Origin: Streptomyces sp. MUM 2J
GTDB lineage: Bacteria; Actinomycetota; Actinomycetes; Streptomycetales; Streptomycetaceae
Assembly (NCBI RefSeq): GCF_022414535.1
Contig: NZ_JADWYM010000043.1
Span: 1-55,492, forward strand
Reading direction: 5' to 3'
Length of the DNA: 55,492 nt
Below, piece by piece: positions 42,646 to 51,012 of this stretch; position 1 is the first letter of the stretch, and each line of letters starts with the position of its first letter. The position numbers and the translations under genes are program-made. The notes beneath the pieces are model-generated. The model did no database searches and had not been told where the DNA came from. It worked only from the letters and a program-made list of their open reading frames with translations.

Positions 42646-45375
42646 ATGACGGTGCGTTCGAGTTCCGTGGGACAGCAGCCCCGGGCTGCCCAGGACGACT
42701 GGTACGCGCACGCTCCCGAGGAGGTCCTGGCGGCGTTCGGCGTGGATCCGGCGGTCGGTCTCTCCACGGCACGGGCCGAGCAGCTCTTGACCTCACACGG
42801 CCCGAACACGCTGCCCGAGGAGAAACCGCCTCCGGCCTGGCGTCGCTTCCTCGCGCAGTACCGCAGTTACATGCAGATCGTCCTCGTGGCCGCAGCGGTC
42901 GTCTCGCTGCTCATCCAGGAGTGGGCCACCGCGATCCTGCTGTTCGTCCTGACCCTGTTGAACGCGGTCGTGGGCCTGCGCCAGGAGGGCAAGGCCGAGA
43001 GCGCGATGAACGCGCTGCAGTCGATGATGAAGGCGACGGCGCGGGTACGCAGGGACGGCACGGAGGCCGAGATCCCCGCCGAACAGCTCGCCCTCGGCGA
43101 CATCGTGCTCATCGCCGCCGGGGACCAGGTCGCGGCCGACGGACGCATCATCGAGGCCAGTGCCCTGCAGATCGACGAGTCGGCGCTCACCGGCGAGAGC
43201 GTCCCCTCCGCGAAGGACGCCGGCACGCTGGCCGGCCCCCGCCCAGCGCCCGGCGACCGGACGAACATGGCGTTCAAGAACACCCCGGTCACCCACGGCA
43301 GCGGCGTACTCGTCGTCACCGCGACCGGCGCCACGACCGAGGTCGGCAGGATCTCCGGAATGCTGTCGGCCACCGAGAAGGAGGTACCGCCGCTCACCAG
43401 GGAACTCGACACCCTGACGCTGTGGATCATCGGGGCTGCCGTCCTGACCATGATCGTGATGTTCGCCCTGGGACGGCAACGGGACCAGGCCTGGGACTCC
43501 CTGTTCGTCAGCGCGGTCTCGCTGGCCATCGCGGCCATCCCCGAGGCCCTGCCGACCGTGACCCAGGCGATCCTTTCCGTCGGCAGCCTCAACCTGGCGC
43601 AGCGCAACGCCATCGTCAAGGAGTTGCCGTCGGTCGAGACACTGGCGTTCACCTCGGCGATCAACTCGGACAAGACCGGCACCCTGACCATGAACCAGAT
43701 GACCGCCGTCGAAGTCGTCAGTCCCACCGACCGGTACACCGTCTCGGGTACGGGCTACGGGCTCGGCGGGAAGATCCACCACGCCGCGGGCACGTCGGGT
43801 TCCGCCGCGGGCATCGAGGACGCGATCCTGCCGTACGTGGTGGCCAGCGACGCGAAGCTGGTGGACGGCGAGGTGGTGGGCGATCCGACCGAGGGAGCCC
43901 TGCTGGTGCTCGCTCACAAGGCAGGACTGGACATCGACGCCACCCGCGAGGGCCTCCCCCGGCTCGCCACGCTGCCGTTCGACCCGGACTACAAGCTGAT
44001 GGCCACGTTCAACCAGGCGGTCGACGCCTCCGGACGGCAGGTCGTCCGGTGCTTCGTCAAAGGCGCGGTCCCGGCGGTGGTGACACGGGCCGCCACCGCG
44101 CTCGCGGCAGGCGGGACCATCCCGTGGAACGCCGAACTGATCGCGCGCGCCGAGGCACAGACCCGGCGGATGGGCGGCGAGGGACACCGGGTGATGGCCG
44201 CGGCCACCCGTGATCTGGACCCGGCCGGCTTCGACCCGGACGGCGACCTGCTCGCGTACGTCACCGAACTGCGGATGACCAGTCTCGTCGGCATGGTCGA
44301 TCCGCCCCGCGAGGACGCCAGGGCAGCCGTGGCCGGAGCACAGGCGGGGCACATCCGGGTCCGCATGGTGACCGGTGACGACGTCACCACCGGTGCGGCG
44401 ATCGCCCGGCAGCTCGGCATCCCCGGCGAGGCGGTCCTCGGCGCCGACTTCGCGGCCATGGGCGAGGACGAACAACTCGCCCGCATCGACGGCATCGGTG
44501 TGGTGGGCCGCGTCGCGCCGGAGCACAAGGTGCTGCTCGCCGACACCCTCAAGAAGAGGGGTGATGTCGTGGCGATGACCGGGGACGGTGTCAACGACGC
44601 CCCTGCCATCAAAGCCGCCGACATCGGCATCGCCATGGGCAGCGGCACAGACGTGGCGAAGAACGCCGGACGCATGATCCTCTCCGACGACCGCTTCGCC
44701 ACCATCGTCTACGCCGTGGAGCAGGGCCGGCGAATCTACGACAACCTCACCAAGTACATCCGATTCGTCCTGCTCCTGCTCGTCGCCTTCGTCCTGACCT
44801 TCCTCGGGGCCACCGTCTTGAACATCGCCGCCGGTGAGCCCTTCACCCCGCCGCAGGTGCTGTGGATCCACTTCGTGGTCAACGCCTCCTTCGGCTTCGC
44901 GCTCGGCTTCGACCGGGAGAGCCCCGGGCTCATGCGGCGCAGGCCGCGTCCGCGAGGGGAGTCCGTCCTCACCCGGCCCGTACTGGTCACGGTCGGGCTC
45001 GGCGGGCTGGCGATCACCGCCCTCCTGCTCGGACTGATCAAGCTCGGTCAGGCCCACTTCGGCAGCGTCGAGACCGGTCGGTCGATCGCGTTCACCGCCT
45101 TCGCCCTCTGTCTGGTCGTGGCCGCGTTCGAATGCCGCAGCGAGACGGACTCGGTGCTGACGACGTCCACGTTCGACAGCAGGCAGATGAACCGGGTGGC
45201 ACTGACCCAGTTCGTGCTGGCGGTGCTGGTCACGCAGGTGGACGGCTTCCGGCGCATCCTCGGCACGACCGAGATCGACGCGCGGCAGTTCGGCTGGGCC
45301 GTGCTGGCCGCCCTCGCGCTGCTGCTCCTGTGGGAACTGGGCAAGTTCCTGGCCCGTCGCTCAGGAGACACCTGA
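42646..45375 (+). CDS. P-type cation-transporting ATPase (Ca2+-ATPase type)
   Basis: 909 aa P-type ATPase. The actuator motif TGES is at 182-185, IPEALP at 298-303 in the fourth membrane helix, and the phosphorylated Asp342 in INSDKTGTLTMNQM. The hinge is MTGDGVNDAPAIKAADIGIAMG. About ten membrane helices are spread in the 2-2-6 layout. The IPEALP helix and the NxxFGFALGF sixth helix resemble P2-type (SERCA/PMCA-like) calcium or Mg/Mn pumps rather than heavy-metal pumps; there is no N-terminal CxxC or CPC. GGAGG lies seven bases before the ATG. The ion cannot be set from sequence alone. Confidence 0.9.
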   Translation: MTVRSSSVGQQPRAAQDDWYAHAPEEVLAAFGVDPAVGLSTARAEQLLTSHGPNTLPEEKPPPAWRRFLAQYRSYMQIVLVAAAVVSLLIQEWATAILLFVLTLLNAVVGLRQEGKAESAMNALQSMMKATARVRRDGTEAEIPAEQLALGDIVLIAAGDQVAADGRIIEASALQIDESALTGESVPSAKDAGTLAGPRPAPGDRTNMAFKNTPVTHGSGVLVVTATGATTEVGRISGMLSATEKEVPPLTRELDTLTLWIIGAAVLTMIVMFALGRQRDQAWDSLFVSAVSLAIAAIPEALPTVTQAILSVGSLNLAQRNAIVKELPSVETLAFTSAINSDKTGTLTMNQMTAVEVVSPTDRYTVSGTGYGLGGKIHHAAGTSGSAAGIEDAILPYVVASDAKLVDGEVVGDPTEGALLVLAHKAGLDIDATREGLPRLATLPFDPDYKLMATFNQAVDASGRQVVRCFVKGAVPAVVTRAATALAAGGTIPWNAELIARAEAQTRRMGGEGHRVMAAATRDLDPAGFDPDGDLLAYVTELRMTSLVGMVDPPREDARAAVAGAQAGHIRVRMVTGDDVTTGAAIARQLGIPGEAVLGADFAAMGEDEQLARIDGIGVVGRVAPEHKVLLADTLKKRGDVVAMTGDGVNDAPAIKAADIGIAMGSGTDVAKNAGRMILSDDRFATIVYAVEQGRRIYDNLTKYIRFVLLLLVAFVLTFLGATVLNIAAGEPFTPPQVLWIHFVVNASFGFALGFDRESPGLMRRRPRPRGESVLTRPVLVTVGLGGLAITALLLGLIKLGQAHFGSVETGRSIAFTAFALCLVVAAFECRSETDSVLTTSTFDSRQMNRVALTQFVLAVLVTQVDGFRRILGTTEIDARQFGWAVLAALALLLLWELGKFLARRSGDT

Positions 45376-45623
45376 TGCGCCGGCACGGGCACGTCACGGC
45401 CCGGTAGCCGTAGCCCGGACACCGGGGAGCAAGCAGCCCCCGGGCAGGCTCCGGAGGTTCACCGGCGCCGGGCGGAATCACTACTACCGCTGACGACCGG
45501 CCGCTTGGCCCTCGCACGAGCCGACAACCCGCCGCCACAGCTGCCGAGAGCCGCTCGTCACCTCGTTCGCCGCTCGTTGACGGCACCCCGTGCCGTGGCG
45601 GGTGCCGTGCCGAGGCGGCCGGG

Positions 45624-46022
45624 TCAACCCGGTGCGTCGGCGGGTGCTGCGCCGCCAAGGCCGGGACAGGCCGGTGCGTCGGCGAGTTCGACTCCCGTGA
45701 TCTCCAGTTCCCGCCCGCTGCGAAGCCCTTCGGAAGCGCGGTCGCAGCGCGGGCACCAGAAGAACGGGGGGCTACCCACCGGGAAGTCCTCGTCGCAGGG
45801 GCCGCAGTGGGCGACGGCGGGGATCTCCTCGACGACCAGTTCGGCCGCCGCGAGCGCCGTCCCGCCCCGGGCCACCTCGAAGGCGAAGGCCAGGGCCTCG
45901 GGGACGACCCCCGACAGCTCCCCGACGCGTACGTGCACGGCGGAGACGGGGCCCGGGCCGTGGGCCCGGGCCACCTCGTCCGCCTGTTCCACGACGGCCG
46001 TGGCGATCGACAACTCGTGCAC
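45624..46022 (-). CDS. hypA: nickel-insertion protein HypA
   Basis: 132 aa. It begins GTG-HELSIATAV, the family opening (M1-H2 nickel ligands), and has the zinc-binding pairs CGPC and CPRC (about 74-93). GTG at 46022 is five bases after the stop of the small 52-aa gene, so the two are coupled. HypA hands nickel to HypB and the large-subunit precursor. The C-terminal tail repeats an Ala/Pro/Asp motif and is longer than usual. Confidence 0.92.
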   Translation of the reverse strand: MHELSIATAVVEQADEVARAHGPGPVSAVHVRVGELSGVVPEALAFAFEVARGGTALAAAELVVEEIPAVAHCGPCDEDFPVGSPPFFWCPRCDRASEGLRSGRELEITGVELADAPACPGLGGAAPADAPG

Positions 46023-46027
46023 GGGTG

Positions 46028-46186
46028 TCACCGGGGGTGGCCGGAGCGGGACCGCACTCCGACCATCCGCCAGATCCTGATCTCCCGTACCAGCCCCGGC
46101 AACTCCCTGATCAACAGGGCCAGGGCCGCTCCTGCCAGGAGCGCCGCCTGAGCGGTCAGGACGCTCCGGCCCGTCAGCTGTGCCAT
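46028..46186 (-). CDS. 52-aa membrane-type small protein
   Basis: A small gene of 52 aa. A strong GAGGAG lies six bases before the ATG at 46186, and the stop is five bases before hypA. The sequence opens MAQLTGRSVLTAQAALLAGA, continues with a hydrophobic helix (about 11-30), then a charged stretch REIRIWRMVG. It resembles very small one-helix Streptomyces proteins; I think of the DUF6893 kind but cannot confirm this. Its place between the NiFe-island genes suggests it belongs to the same operon. The function is unknown. Confidence 0.7.
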   Translation of the reverse strand: MAQLTGRSVLTAQAALLAGAALALLIRELPGLVREIRIWRMVGVRSRSGHPR

Positions 46187-46204
46187 CTGTACTCCTCGTC
46201 CGCC

Positions 46205-46411
46205 TCATCCCGGAGGGATGTTCGGCATCACCGTCAGGATCGCGTTGTGCTTCTTGCTGTGGATGCCGGTGGAGCGCCGCGCGTCGGCGGTGCCGTCCTC
46301 GTGGTGCCCGGCCTGGTGGGAATAGGGCCCCTTGTTGCCCTGGTGCAGGCCGAAGACGTGGGTGGGGGCGTCCGGCTTCACGTCCGGGTGTCCGACCCTG
46401 ATGGTTCCCAT
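46205..46411 (-). CDS. 68-aa His-rich small protein
   Basis: 68 aa from ATG 46411, with GGGAGC eight bases upstream. It contains eight His (H8, H18, H23, H32, H36, H37, H51, H55), no Cys and no membrane helix. A compact opening, MGTIRVGHPDVKPDAP, is followed by THVFGLHQGNKGPYSHQAGHHEDG. Such small proteins with many His are known as partners or metal carriers, but a role here is not proven. It overlaps the DUF5947-like gene by 34 bases and stands 18 bases before the 52-aa gene. Confidence 0.7.
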   Translation of the reverse strand: MGTIRVGHPDVKPDAPTHVFGLHQGNKGPYSHQAGHHEDGTADARRSTGIHSKKHNAILTVMPNIPPG

Positions 46412-47010
46412 GAAGTGCTCCCTGTGCTGGTCAGGTCCGCGAAGAACCCGTCGACGGCGGGCCACACCCGGGTGCCGCCCGACAGGCCCCGCCATTCCCT
46501 CCGTACGAGCGCCACCAGGCGGAAGCAGTCGTCGACGGGGACGATCCAGTGGTGCCGTGCGTCGCGCGCGGTGTTCATGAGCAGTGCCTCGACATCGGGG
46601 GTCACGCTCCCCACCAGTGGACACCCTGCGGCGACCTCCCGCCAGGCGGCGGCGTCCACCTGCCAGCGGACCGCACCGGCCGGACCCGGGTAGTGGGCCG
46701 TGACGGTGCCGTCGGGGTGGGGGACGAAGAAGGCCAGGCCGACGGGCACGCCCAGGGGCGCGGTGTCCAGCGGCGGCAGCCGCAGGCGGCGCTCGGGGAC
46801 GAGCCGGTAGTGGCCGTCGCTCGCCTCGTCGCGCACGAACAGCAGCGCGCAGGGGCGGCAGGCGCAGAGCACCTCTTGCCGCTCGCCGTCGTACACATGG
46901 CGGTGCTCCCCGGCGACGGGTGCCGCGCACAGGTCGCAGCGTTCCTCGTCCGCGCCGCGCCGGCCGGCGGCCGAGCGGATGACCCGGGCGAGGGCGCCGC
47001 CCCCGGTCAC
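46378..47010 (-). CDS. DUF5947-like hydrogenase-operon protein
   Basis: 210 aa. The N-terminus has a metal-ribbon-like pattern: Cys25-x2-Cys28, His36, then Cys49-x-Cys51-x2-Cys54 (RCDLCAAPVAG..., VLCACRPCALLFVRD). The rest is a mixed alpha/beta domain ending near GVPVGLAFFVPHPDGTVTAHYPGPAG and RRWGLSGGTRVW-like sequence. I take it as the DUF5947 family, which I recall beside actinobacterial hydrogenase genes. GTG at 47010 overlaps the NifU-like stop by 4 bases. It could bind a metal or Fe-S cluster for assembly; no proof here. Confidence 0.75.
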   Translation of the reverse strand: MTGGGALARVIRSAAGRRGADEERCDLCAAPVAGEHRHVYDGERQEVLCACRPCALLFVRDEASDGHYRLVPERRLRLPPLDTAPLGVPVGLAFFVPHPDGTVTAHYPGPAGAVRWQVDAAAWREVAAGCPLVGSVTPDVEALLMNTARDARHHWIVPVDDCFRLVALVRREWRGLSGGTRVWPAVDGFFADLTSTGSTSWEPSGSDTRT

Positions 47011-47555
47011 GGCGCCCCCTGGGGCTGCGCCGCGGGCCGGGTGAGGGCGTCCAGCGGCACGAACGCCACCCCCTGCCCGGCGTCCGGTTCACGCCGGACG
47101 TCGTCGAGTTCGGGTGCCACCGCGAGCAGCCTCTCGCGTACGGCGTCCAGCACACCGGAGGCGGCGGAGCCGCAGCCCCCGGCCGTCAGACGCACCCGGG
47201 CCACGCCCTCGTCCACACCGGTCAGCTCGATGTCGCCGCCGTGCCGCCGCAGTTCGTCCCGCAGCCGTCCCACCGCGCGTTCCAGCCGGGTCAGCAGCGG
47301 CTCGGGGTGCACGTCGTGCAGGATCAGCAGGTGGCCGACGAGTTCGTCGTCGGCGAGCGCCCCGGTCAGTGCCGGATCGGCGCGGTCGACGACGCGGGCC
47401 AGCGCCTCGCCGTAGACGTCGGTGAGGTCCCGTACCGCCTGCACCGCGTCCCGGGCCGTGGGCCCGGGGCTGCTCTCCAGGCGTTCCAGCAGGTCGTCGA
47501 TGCGGGCCAGCCGCGTGCTGACCGCGGTGTCGTCGAGCCGCTCCGCGTCAGCCAT
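47007..47555 (-). CDS. NifU C-terminal-like Fe-S assembly protein
   Basis: 182 aa. Helical N-terminal half; the C-terminal region (about 85-150) follows the NifU C-terminal pattern LERAVGRLRDELRRHGGDIELTGVDEGVARVRLTAGGCGSAASG. NifU-type scaffolds carry a CxxC pair (CGSC); here the second Cys is replaced by Ala (C128-G-S-A). That makes direct cluster scaffolding doubtful, and a structural or delivery role is possible. It starts inside the end of the large-subunit gene (8-base overlap) and overlaps the DUF5947-like gene at its end. Confidence 0.8.
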   Translation of the reverse strand: MADAERLDDTAVSTRLARIDDLLERLESSPGPTARDAVQAVRDLTDVYGEALARVVDRADPALTGALADDELVGHLLILHDVHPEPLLTRLERAVGRLRDELRRHGGDIELTGVDEGVARVRLTAGGCGSAASGVLDAVRERLLAVAPELDDVRREPDAGQGVAFVPLDALTRPAAQPQGAP

Positions 47556-49341
47556 TGCCGGCCCCGTAGGTCGGCGTGTGCATCGTGGTGATCTCCTTGC
47601 CCTTGCCGAGGTACATGTGGACGCCGCACGGCAGGCAGGGGTCGAAGCTGCGCACGGTGCGCATGATGTCGACGCCCTTGAAGTCGTCGGGGCCGTTCTC
47701 CTCGAAGATCGGCTGGCCCTGGACGGCGTCCTCGTAGGGGCCCGGCGTGCCGAAGCTGTCGCGGGGGCTGGCGTTCCACGGGGTCGGCGGGTAGGGGTGG
47801 TAGTTGGCGATCTTCCTGTCCTTGATCACCAGGTGGTGGGAGAGGACACCGCGCACGGCCTCGTGGAAGCCGCAGCCGATCGCCTCGTCGGGCACCTCGA
47901 AGTTCTCGAACGTCTTGACCTCGCCCGCCCGGACCAGTCCCATCGCCTTCTCCACGAAGTCGAAGGCCATCGCGGCGGCGTAGGCGACGAAGTAGGGGCG
48001 GGCCCGGTCGCGCTCGATGGTGTTGCTCCACTGGGGGATCTTCCACTCCAGCGTCTGCTCGGGCAGCTTCTCGCTCCTCGGCAGCGTGATGCGGACGCTG
48101 TTGCCGGTGGCCTTCACGTACGGCGTGTCGACCAGGCCGCTCAGCGCGGTCGACCACAGCCGGGCCAGCGGGCCTCCGCCGGTGTCCAGGGCGAGGTGCT
48201 GGTCGCTCTGCTGGTGGTACCAGCGCGGGCTCATCACCCAGCTGTACTTGTCGTCGAGCTTGCGCTTCTGCGGCACCGGGACGGTGGTCTGGTTCCACGG
48301 GTGGCGCATGTCGACGGGGTTGCCCAGCGGGTCGTGGGTGACGAACGGCTCCTCGTTCGCCCAGTCCTCGTAGTAGGAGCTGCCGAGCATGATGCGCATG
48401 CCGAGGTTGATGTCGACGAGGTTGTTGGTGACGAGCTCGCCGTCGACGACGATGCCGGGGGTGACGAACATCGCCTTGCCCCAGTCGTTCATCGTCTCGT
48501 AGCGGTAGTCGCAGACCTCGGGGTCCTGGAAGGCGCCCCAGCAGCCGAGCAGGACCCGGCGGCGGCCGACCTCCTCGTATCCGGGCAGGGCCTCGTAGAA
48601 GAAGTCGAAGACGTCGTCGTTCATGGCGACGGCCTGCTTGATGAAGTCCAGGGTCTTCATCAGCCCGGAGAGGTAGTCGGTGAAGAGCGTCGGGGTGGGC
48701 ACGGTGCCGACGCCGCCGGGGTACAGGGTCGACGGGTGGACGTGGCGCCCCTCCATCTTGCAGAACATCTCCCGGGTCAGCCGGCTGACCTTGAGGGCCT
48801 CCTTGTAGACCTCGCCCTCGAAGGGGTTGAAGGCCCGCATGATGTCGGCGATGGTCCGGTAGCCGTGGATCTCGCCCCGGGGCGCGTCGGTGCGTTCGGC
48901 GCGCGCCAGGACGCCCGGGTTGGTCGCCTTGACCATGGCCTCGCAGAAGTCCACGAAGACCAGGTTGTCCTGGAAGATGGTGTGGTCGAACATGTACTCG
49001 GCCGCTTCGCCGAGGTTGACGATGTGCTCGGCCAGCATCGGCGGTTTGATGCCGTACGCCATCTGCTGCGCGTAGTTGGAGCAGGTGGTGTGGTTGTCGC
49101 CGCAGATGCCGCAGATCCGCGAGGTGATGAACCCGGCGTCACGGGGGTCCTTGCCCTTCATGAACACCGAGTAGCCCCGGAAGATGGACGAGGTGCTGTG
49201 GCACTCGACCACCTCCCGGTTGGCGAAGTCGATCTTCGTGTAGATGCCCAGGTTGCCGACGATCCGGGTGATCGGGTCCCAGGACATCTCCACGAGCTGC
49301 CCGGGTTGGCGTGTCCCGGCCCGGTCCTCGGTCTGTGTCAT
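47548..49341 (-). CDS. hhyL: [NiFe]-hydrogenase large subunit, group 1h type
   Basis: 597 aa catalytic subunit. The N-terminal L1 motif RICGICGDNHTTC is at 75-87 with Cys77 and Cys80, and the C-terminal L2 motif DPCLPCGVH is at 567-575 with Cys569 and Cys572, giving the four Cys of the NiFe site. The protein begins LVEMSWDPITRIVG, the usual group 1 opening. After His575 a 22-residue tail (MYLGKGKE...) is expected to be cut off by the maturation protease. Sequence style (SIFRGYSVFMKGKDPRDAGFITSRICGICGDNHTTCSNYAQQMAYG) points to the actinobacterial group 1h/5 type. GGAAG lies before the ATG at 49341. Confidence 0.96.
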   Translation of the reverse strand: MTQTEDRAGTRQPGQLVEMSWDPITRIVGNLGIYTKIDFANREVVECHSTSSIFRGYSVFMKGKDPRDAGFITSRICGICGDNHTTCSNYAQQMAYGIKPPMLAEHIVNLGEAAEYMFDHTIFQDNLVFVDFCEAMVKATNPGVLARAERTDAPRGEIHGYRTIADIMRAFNPFEGEVYKEALKVSRLTREMFCKMEGRHVHPSTLYPGGVGTVPTPTLFTDYLSGLMKTLDFIKQAVAMNDDVFDFFYEALPGYEEVGRRRVLLGCWGAFQDPEVCDYRYETMNDWGKAMFVTPGIVVDGELVTNNLVDINLGMRIMLGSSYYEDWANEEPFVTHDPLGNPVDMRHPWNQTTVPVPQKRKLDDKYSWVMSPRWYHQQSDQHLALDTGGGPLARLWSTALSGLVDTPYVKATGNSVRITLPRSEKLPEQTLEWKIPQWSNTIERDRARPYFVAYAAAMAFDFVEKAMGLVRAGEVKTFENFEVPDEAIGCGFHEAVRGVLSHHLVIKDRKIANYHPYPPTPWNASPRDSFGTPGPYEDAVQGQPIFEENGPDDFKGVDIMRTVRSFDPCLPCGVHMYLGKGKEITTMHTPTYGAGNG

Positions 49342-49381
49342 GTCACTTCCTGCCCTAGCTCGTTGGGGGTGTGATGCGCTC

Positions 49382-50470
49382 TCAGGCACGCCAGTGCGGG
49401 TCGTATCCGCTGCTCAGCGCGGGCTCGTTGTGCCGCCACTTCGGCTCCCGGTTGACGGCGGCGCTGGTGATGCCGCGCATCCGCCGGATGAACGACCCGT
49501 AGGGCTTGATGAGGATCGACGACAGGCTGCCGCCGGTGGGCTCGTCCATGAACGGCATGAACGCGTCGGGGAAGCCCGGCATGGTGCAGCCGATGCAGAT
49601 GCCTCCCACGTTGGGGCATCCACCGATGCCGTTCATCCAGCCCCGCTTGGGGACGTTGCAGTTGACCACCGGGCCCCAGCAGCCCACCTTCACCTGGCAC
49701 TTGGGGGCGTTGTAGTCCTTGGCGAAGTCGGCCTGCTCGTAGTAGGCGGCCCGGTCGCAGCCCTCGTGGACGGTCCGCCCGAACAGCCACTGGGGACGCA
49801 GCATGTGGTCGAGCGGGGGCGGCGGGGCGGCACCGGCGGCATGGTAGAGCACCCAGACCAGGGTCTCCATGAAGTTCTCGGGCTGGATGGGACAGCCGGG
49901 GACGTTGACCACGGGCAGGGCACCCTGGCTCTTGTAGTCCCAGCCCAGGTAGTCGCACAGGCCCATGGAGCCGGTGGGGTTGCCGGCCATGGCGTGGATC
50001 CCGCCGTAGGCGGCGCACGTGCCGGCCGCGACGACCGCCCACGCCCGGGGGGCGAGCTGGTCGATCCACCAGTTCAGGGTGTGGGGCTCGCCGGTCTCCG
50101 GGTCGTTGCCGAACGACGTCCAGTAGCCGTCGCCCTCGATGATGTTCTGGTTGGGGATGGATCCCTCGATCACGAGGATGAAGGGCCCCAGTTCGCCGCG
50201 GGCCGCGGCCCGGTAGGGCGCGAGGAAGTCCTCGCCGCCCAGGCTGGGCGAGAGCACCTTGTTGTGCAGGTTCACCTTGGGCAGGCCGGGGACGAGGCCC
50301 AGAACGAGGTCCTCGATCGAAGGCTGTCCGGCGGCGGTGAGCGAGACGGTGTCGCCGTCGCAGCTCATGCCCTCGGAGATCCAGAGGATGTGGACCTCGT
50401 CGAACCCCTCGCGCTGCTCGGCGCGGGCGGTGTCCTGGCTGACGTCGGTGGTTCCGCTGTCGGTGGTCAT
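49382..50470 (-). CDS. hhyS: [NiFe]-hydrogenase small subunit, group 1h type
   Basis: 362 aa. Electron-transfer subunit with three Fe-S clusters. The proximal-cluster region reads ISEGMSCDGD: Cys37, and Asp40 where most enzymes have Cys; Cys151 and Cys192 complete it. The distal set appears as His234, Cys237, Cys257, Cys263, and the medial set as Cys270, Cys291, Cys294, with an additional Cys284. No twin-arginine signal is present; the N-terminus MTTDSGTTDVSQ is hydrophilic, so the enzyme is probably cytoplasmic. The ATG overlaps the hemerythrin-like stop by 4 bases. Confidence 0.96.
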   Translation of the reverse strand: MTTDSGTTDVSQDTARAEQREGFDEVHILWISEGMSCDGDTVSLTAAGQPSIEDLVLGLVPGLPKVNLHNKVLSPSLGGEDFLAPYRAAARGELGPFILVIEGSIPNQNIIEGDGYWTSFGNDPETGEPHTLNWWIDQLAPRAWAVVAAGTCAAYGGIHAMAGNPTGSMGLCDYLGWDYKSQGALPVVNVPGCPIQPENFMETLVWVLYHAAGAAPPPPLDHMLRPQWLFGRTVHEGCDRAAYYEQADFAKDYNAPKCQVKVGCWGPVVNCNVPKRGWMNGIGGCPNVGGICIGCTMPGFPDAFMPFMDEPTGGSLSSILIKPYGSFIRRMRGITSAAVNREPKWRHNEPALSSGYDPHWRA

Positions 50471-51012
50471 GTCATCGGCCTCCGTTGGATGCGGTCCCGG
50501 AAGCGGTCGTAGGCCGCGGCCAGCGGTCCGGCCAGGGTGAGGGCGGGGGGCTGTTCCGGGGCGTTGGGATGGGGACGGGTCGGGGCGCTGCGCTCGGCCT
50601 TCACCAGGTGCCGCCCGAGCCGGTCCAGTTCCCCCTGGGACACGGCCGCACGCAGCCGGGGCATGAACTCCTCTTCCTCCTCGCGCACGTGGTCCTCGAC
50701 CTCGGCCCGCAACTCGGCCACGAGGTCGCCGGTCCGTTCGTCGCCCGCGGGCAGCCGGTCCAGAGCGAAGAGGGTCTTCTTCAGGGCCATGTGGTCGGCC
50801 AGGTGCCGCTCGACCTCCTGCTCCCCGTCGGGGAGTGCCTCCTTGGCCAGCGGGTAGACGAGCATCTCCTCCAGGGCCGCGTGCCGGGACAGCTCCCGGA
50901 TCATCAGGTCCACGACGGCCCGCCGCTGCCGGCCGGACGCGGCGGCGTGGTAGTTGCGGAACAGTTGCTCCGCCCTGCGGTGGTCGTTGACCAGCAGGTC
51001 AAGGCCGTCCAT
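50467..51012 (-). CDS. hemerythrin-like (HHE) protein in hydrogenase operon
   Basis: 181 aa with a four-helix HHE cation-binding domain (about 1-125). Possible iron ligands are His11, His44 with Glu48, His70 or His74, and His108 with Glu112 (the HxxxE pair at both helices). The C-terminal tail (about 135-181) is Pro/Arg rich. Hemerythrin-like proteins bind a di-iron site and oxygen. In this operon it may protect or supply the hydrogenase. GAAGGAGGG precedes the ATG at 51012, and the upstream gene overlaps by 14 bases. Confidence 0.85.
   Translation of the reverse strand: MDGLDLLVNDHRRAEQLFRNYHAAASGRQRRAVVDLMIRELSRHAALEEMLVYPLAKEALPDGEQEVERHLADHMALKKTLFALDRLPAGDERTGDLVAELRAEVEDHVREEEEEFMPRLRAAVSQGELDRLGRHLVKAERSAPTRPHPNAPEQPPALTLAGPLAAAYDRFRDRIQRRPMT

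Noticed and set aside
45628..45690. Near-repeat in DNA inside the end of hypA
   Set aside because: It only reflects the repeated Ala/Pro/Asp residues in the HypA tail, not a separate repeat element.
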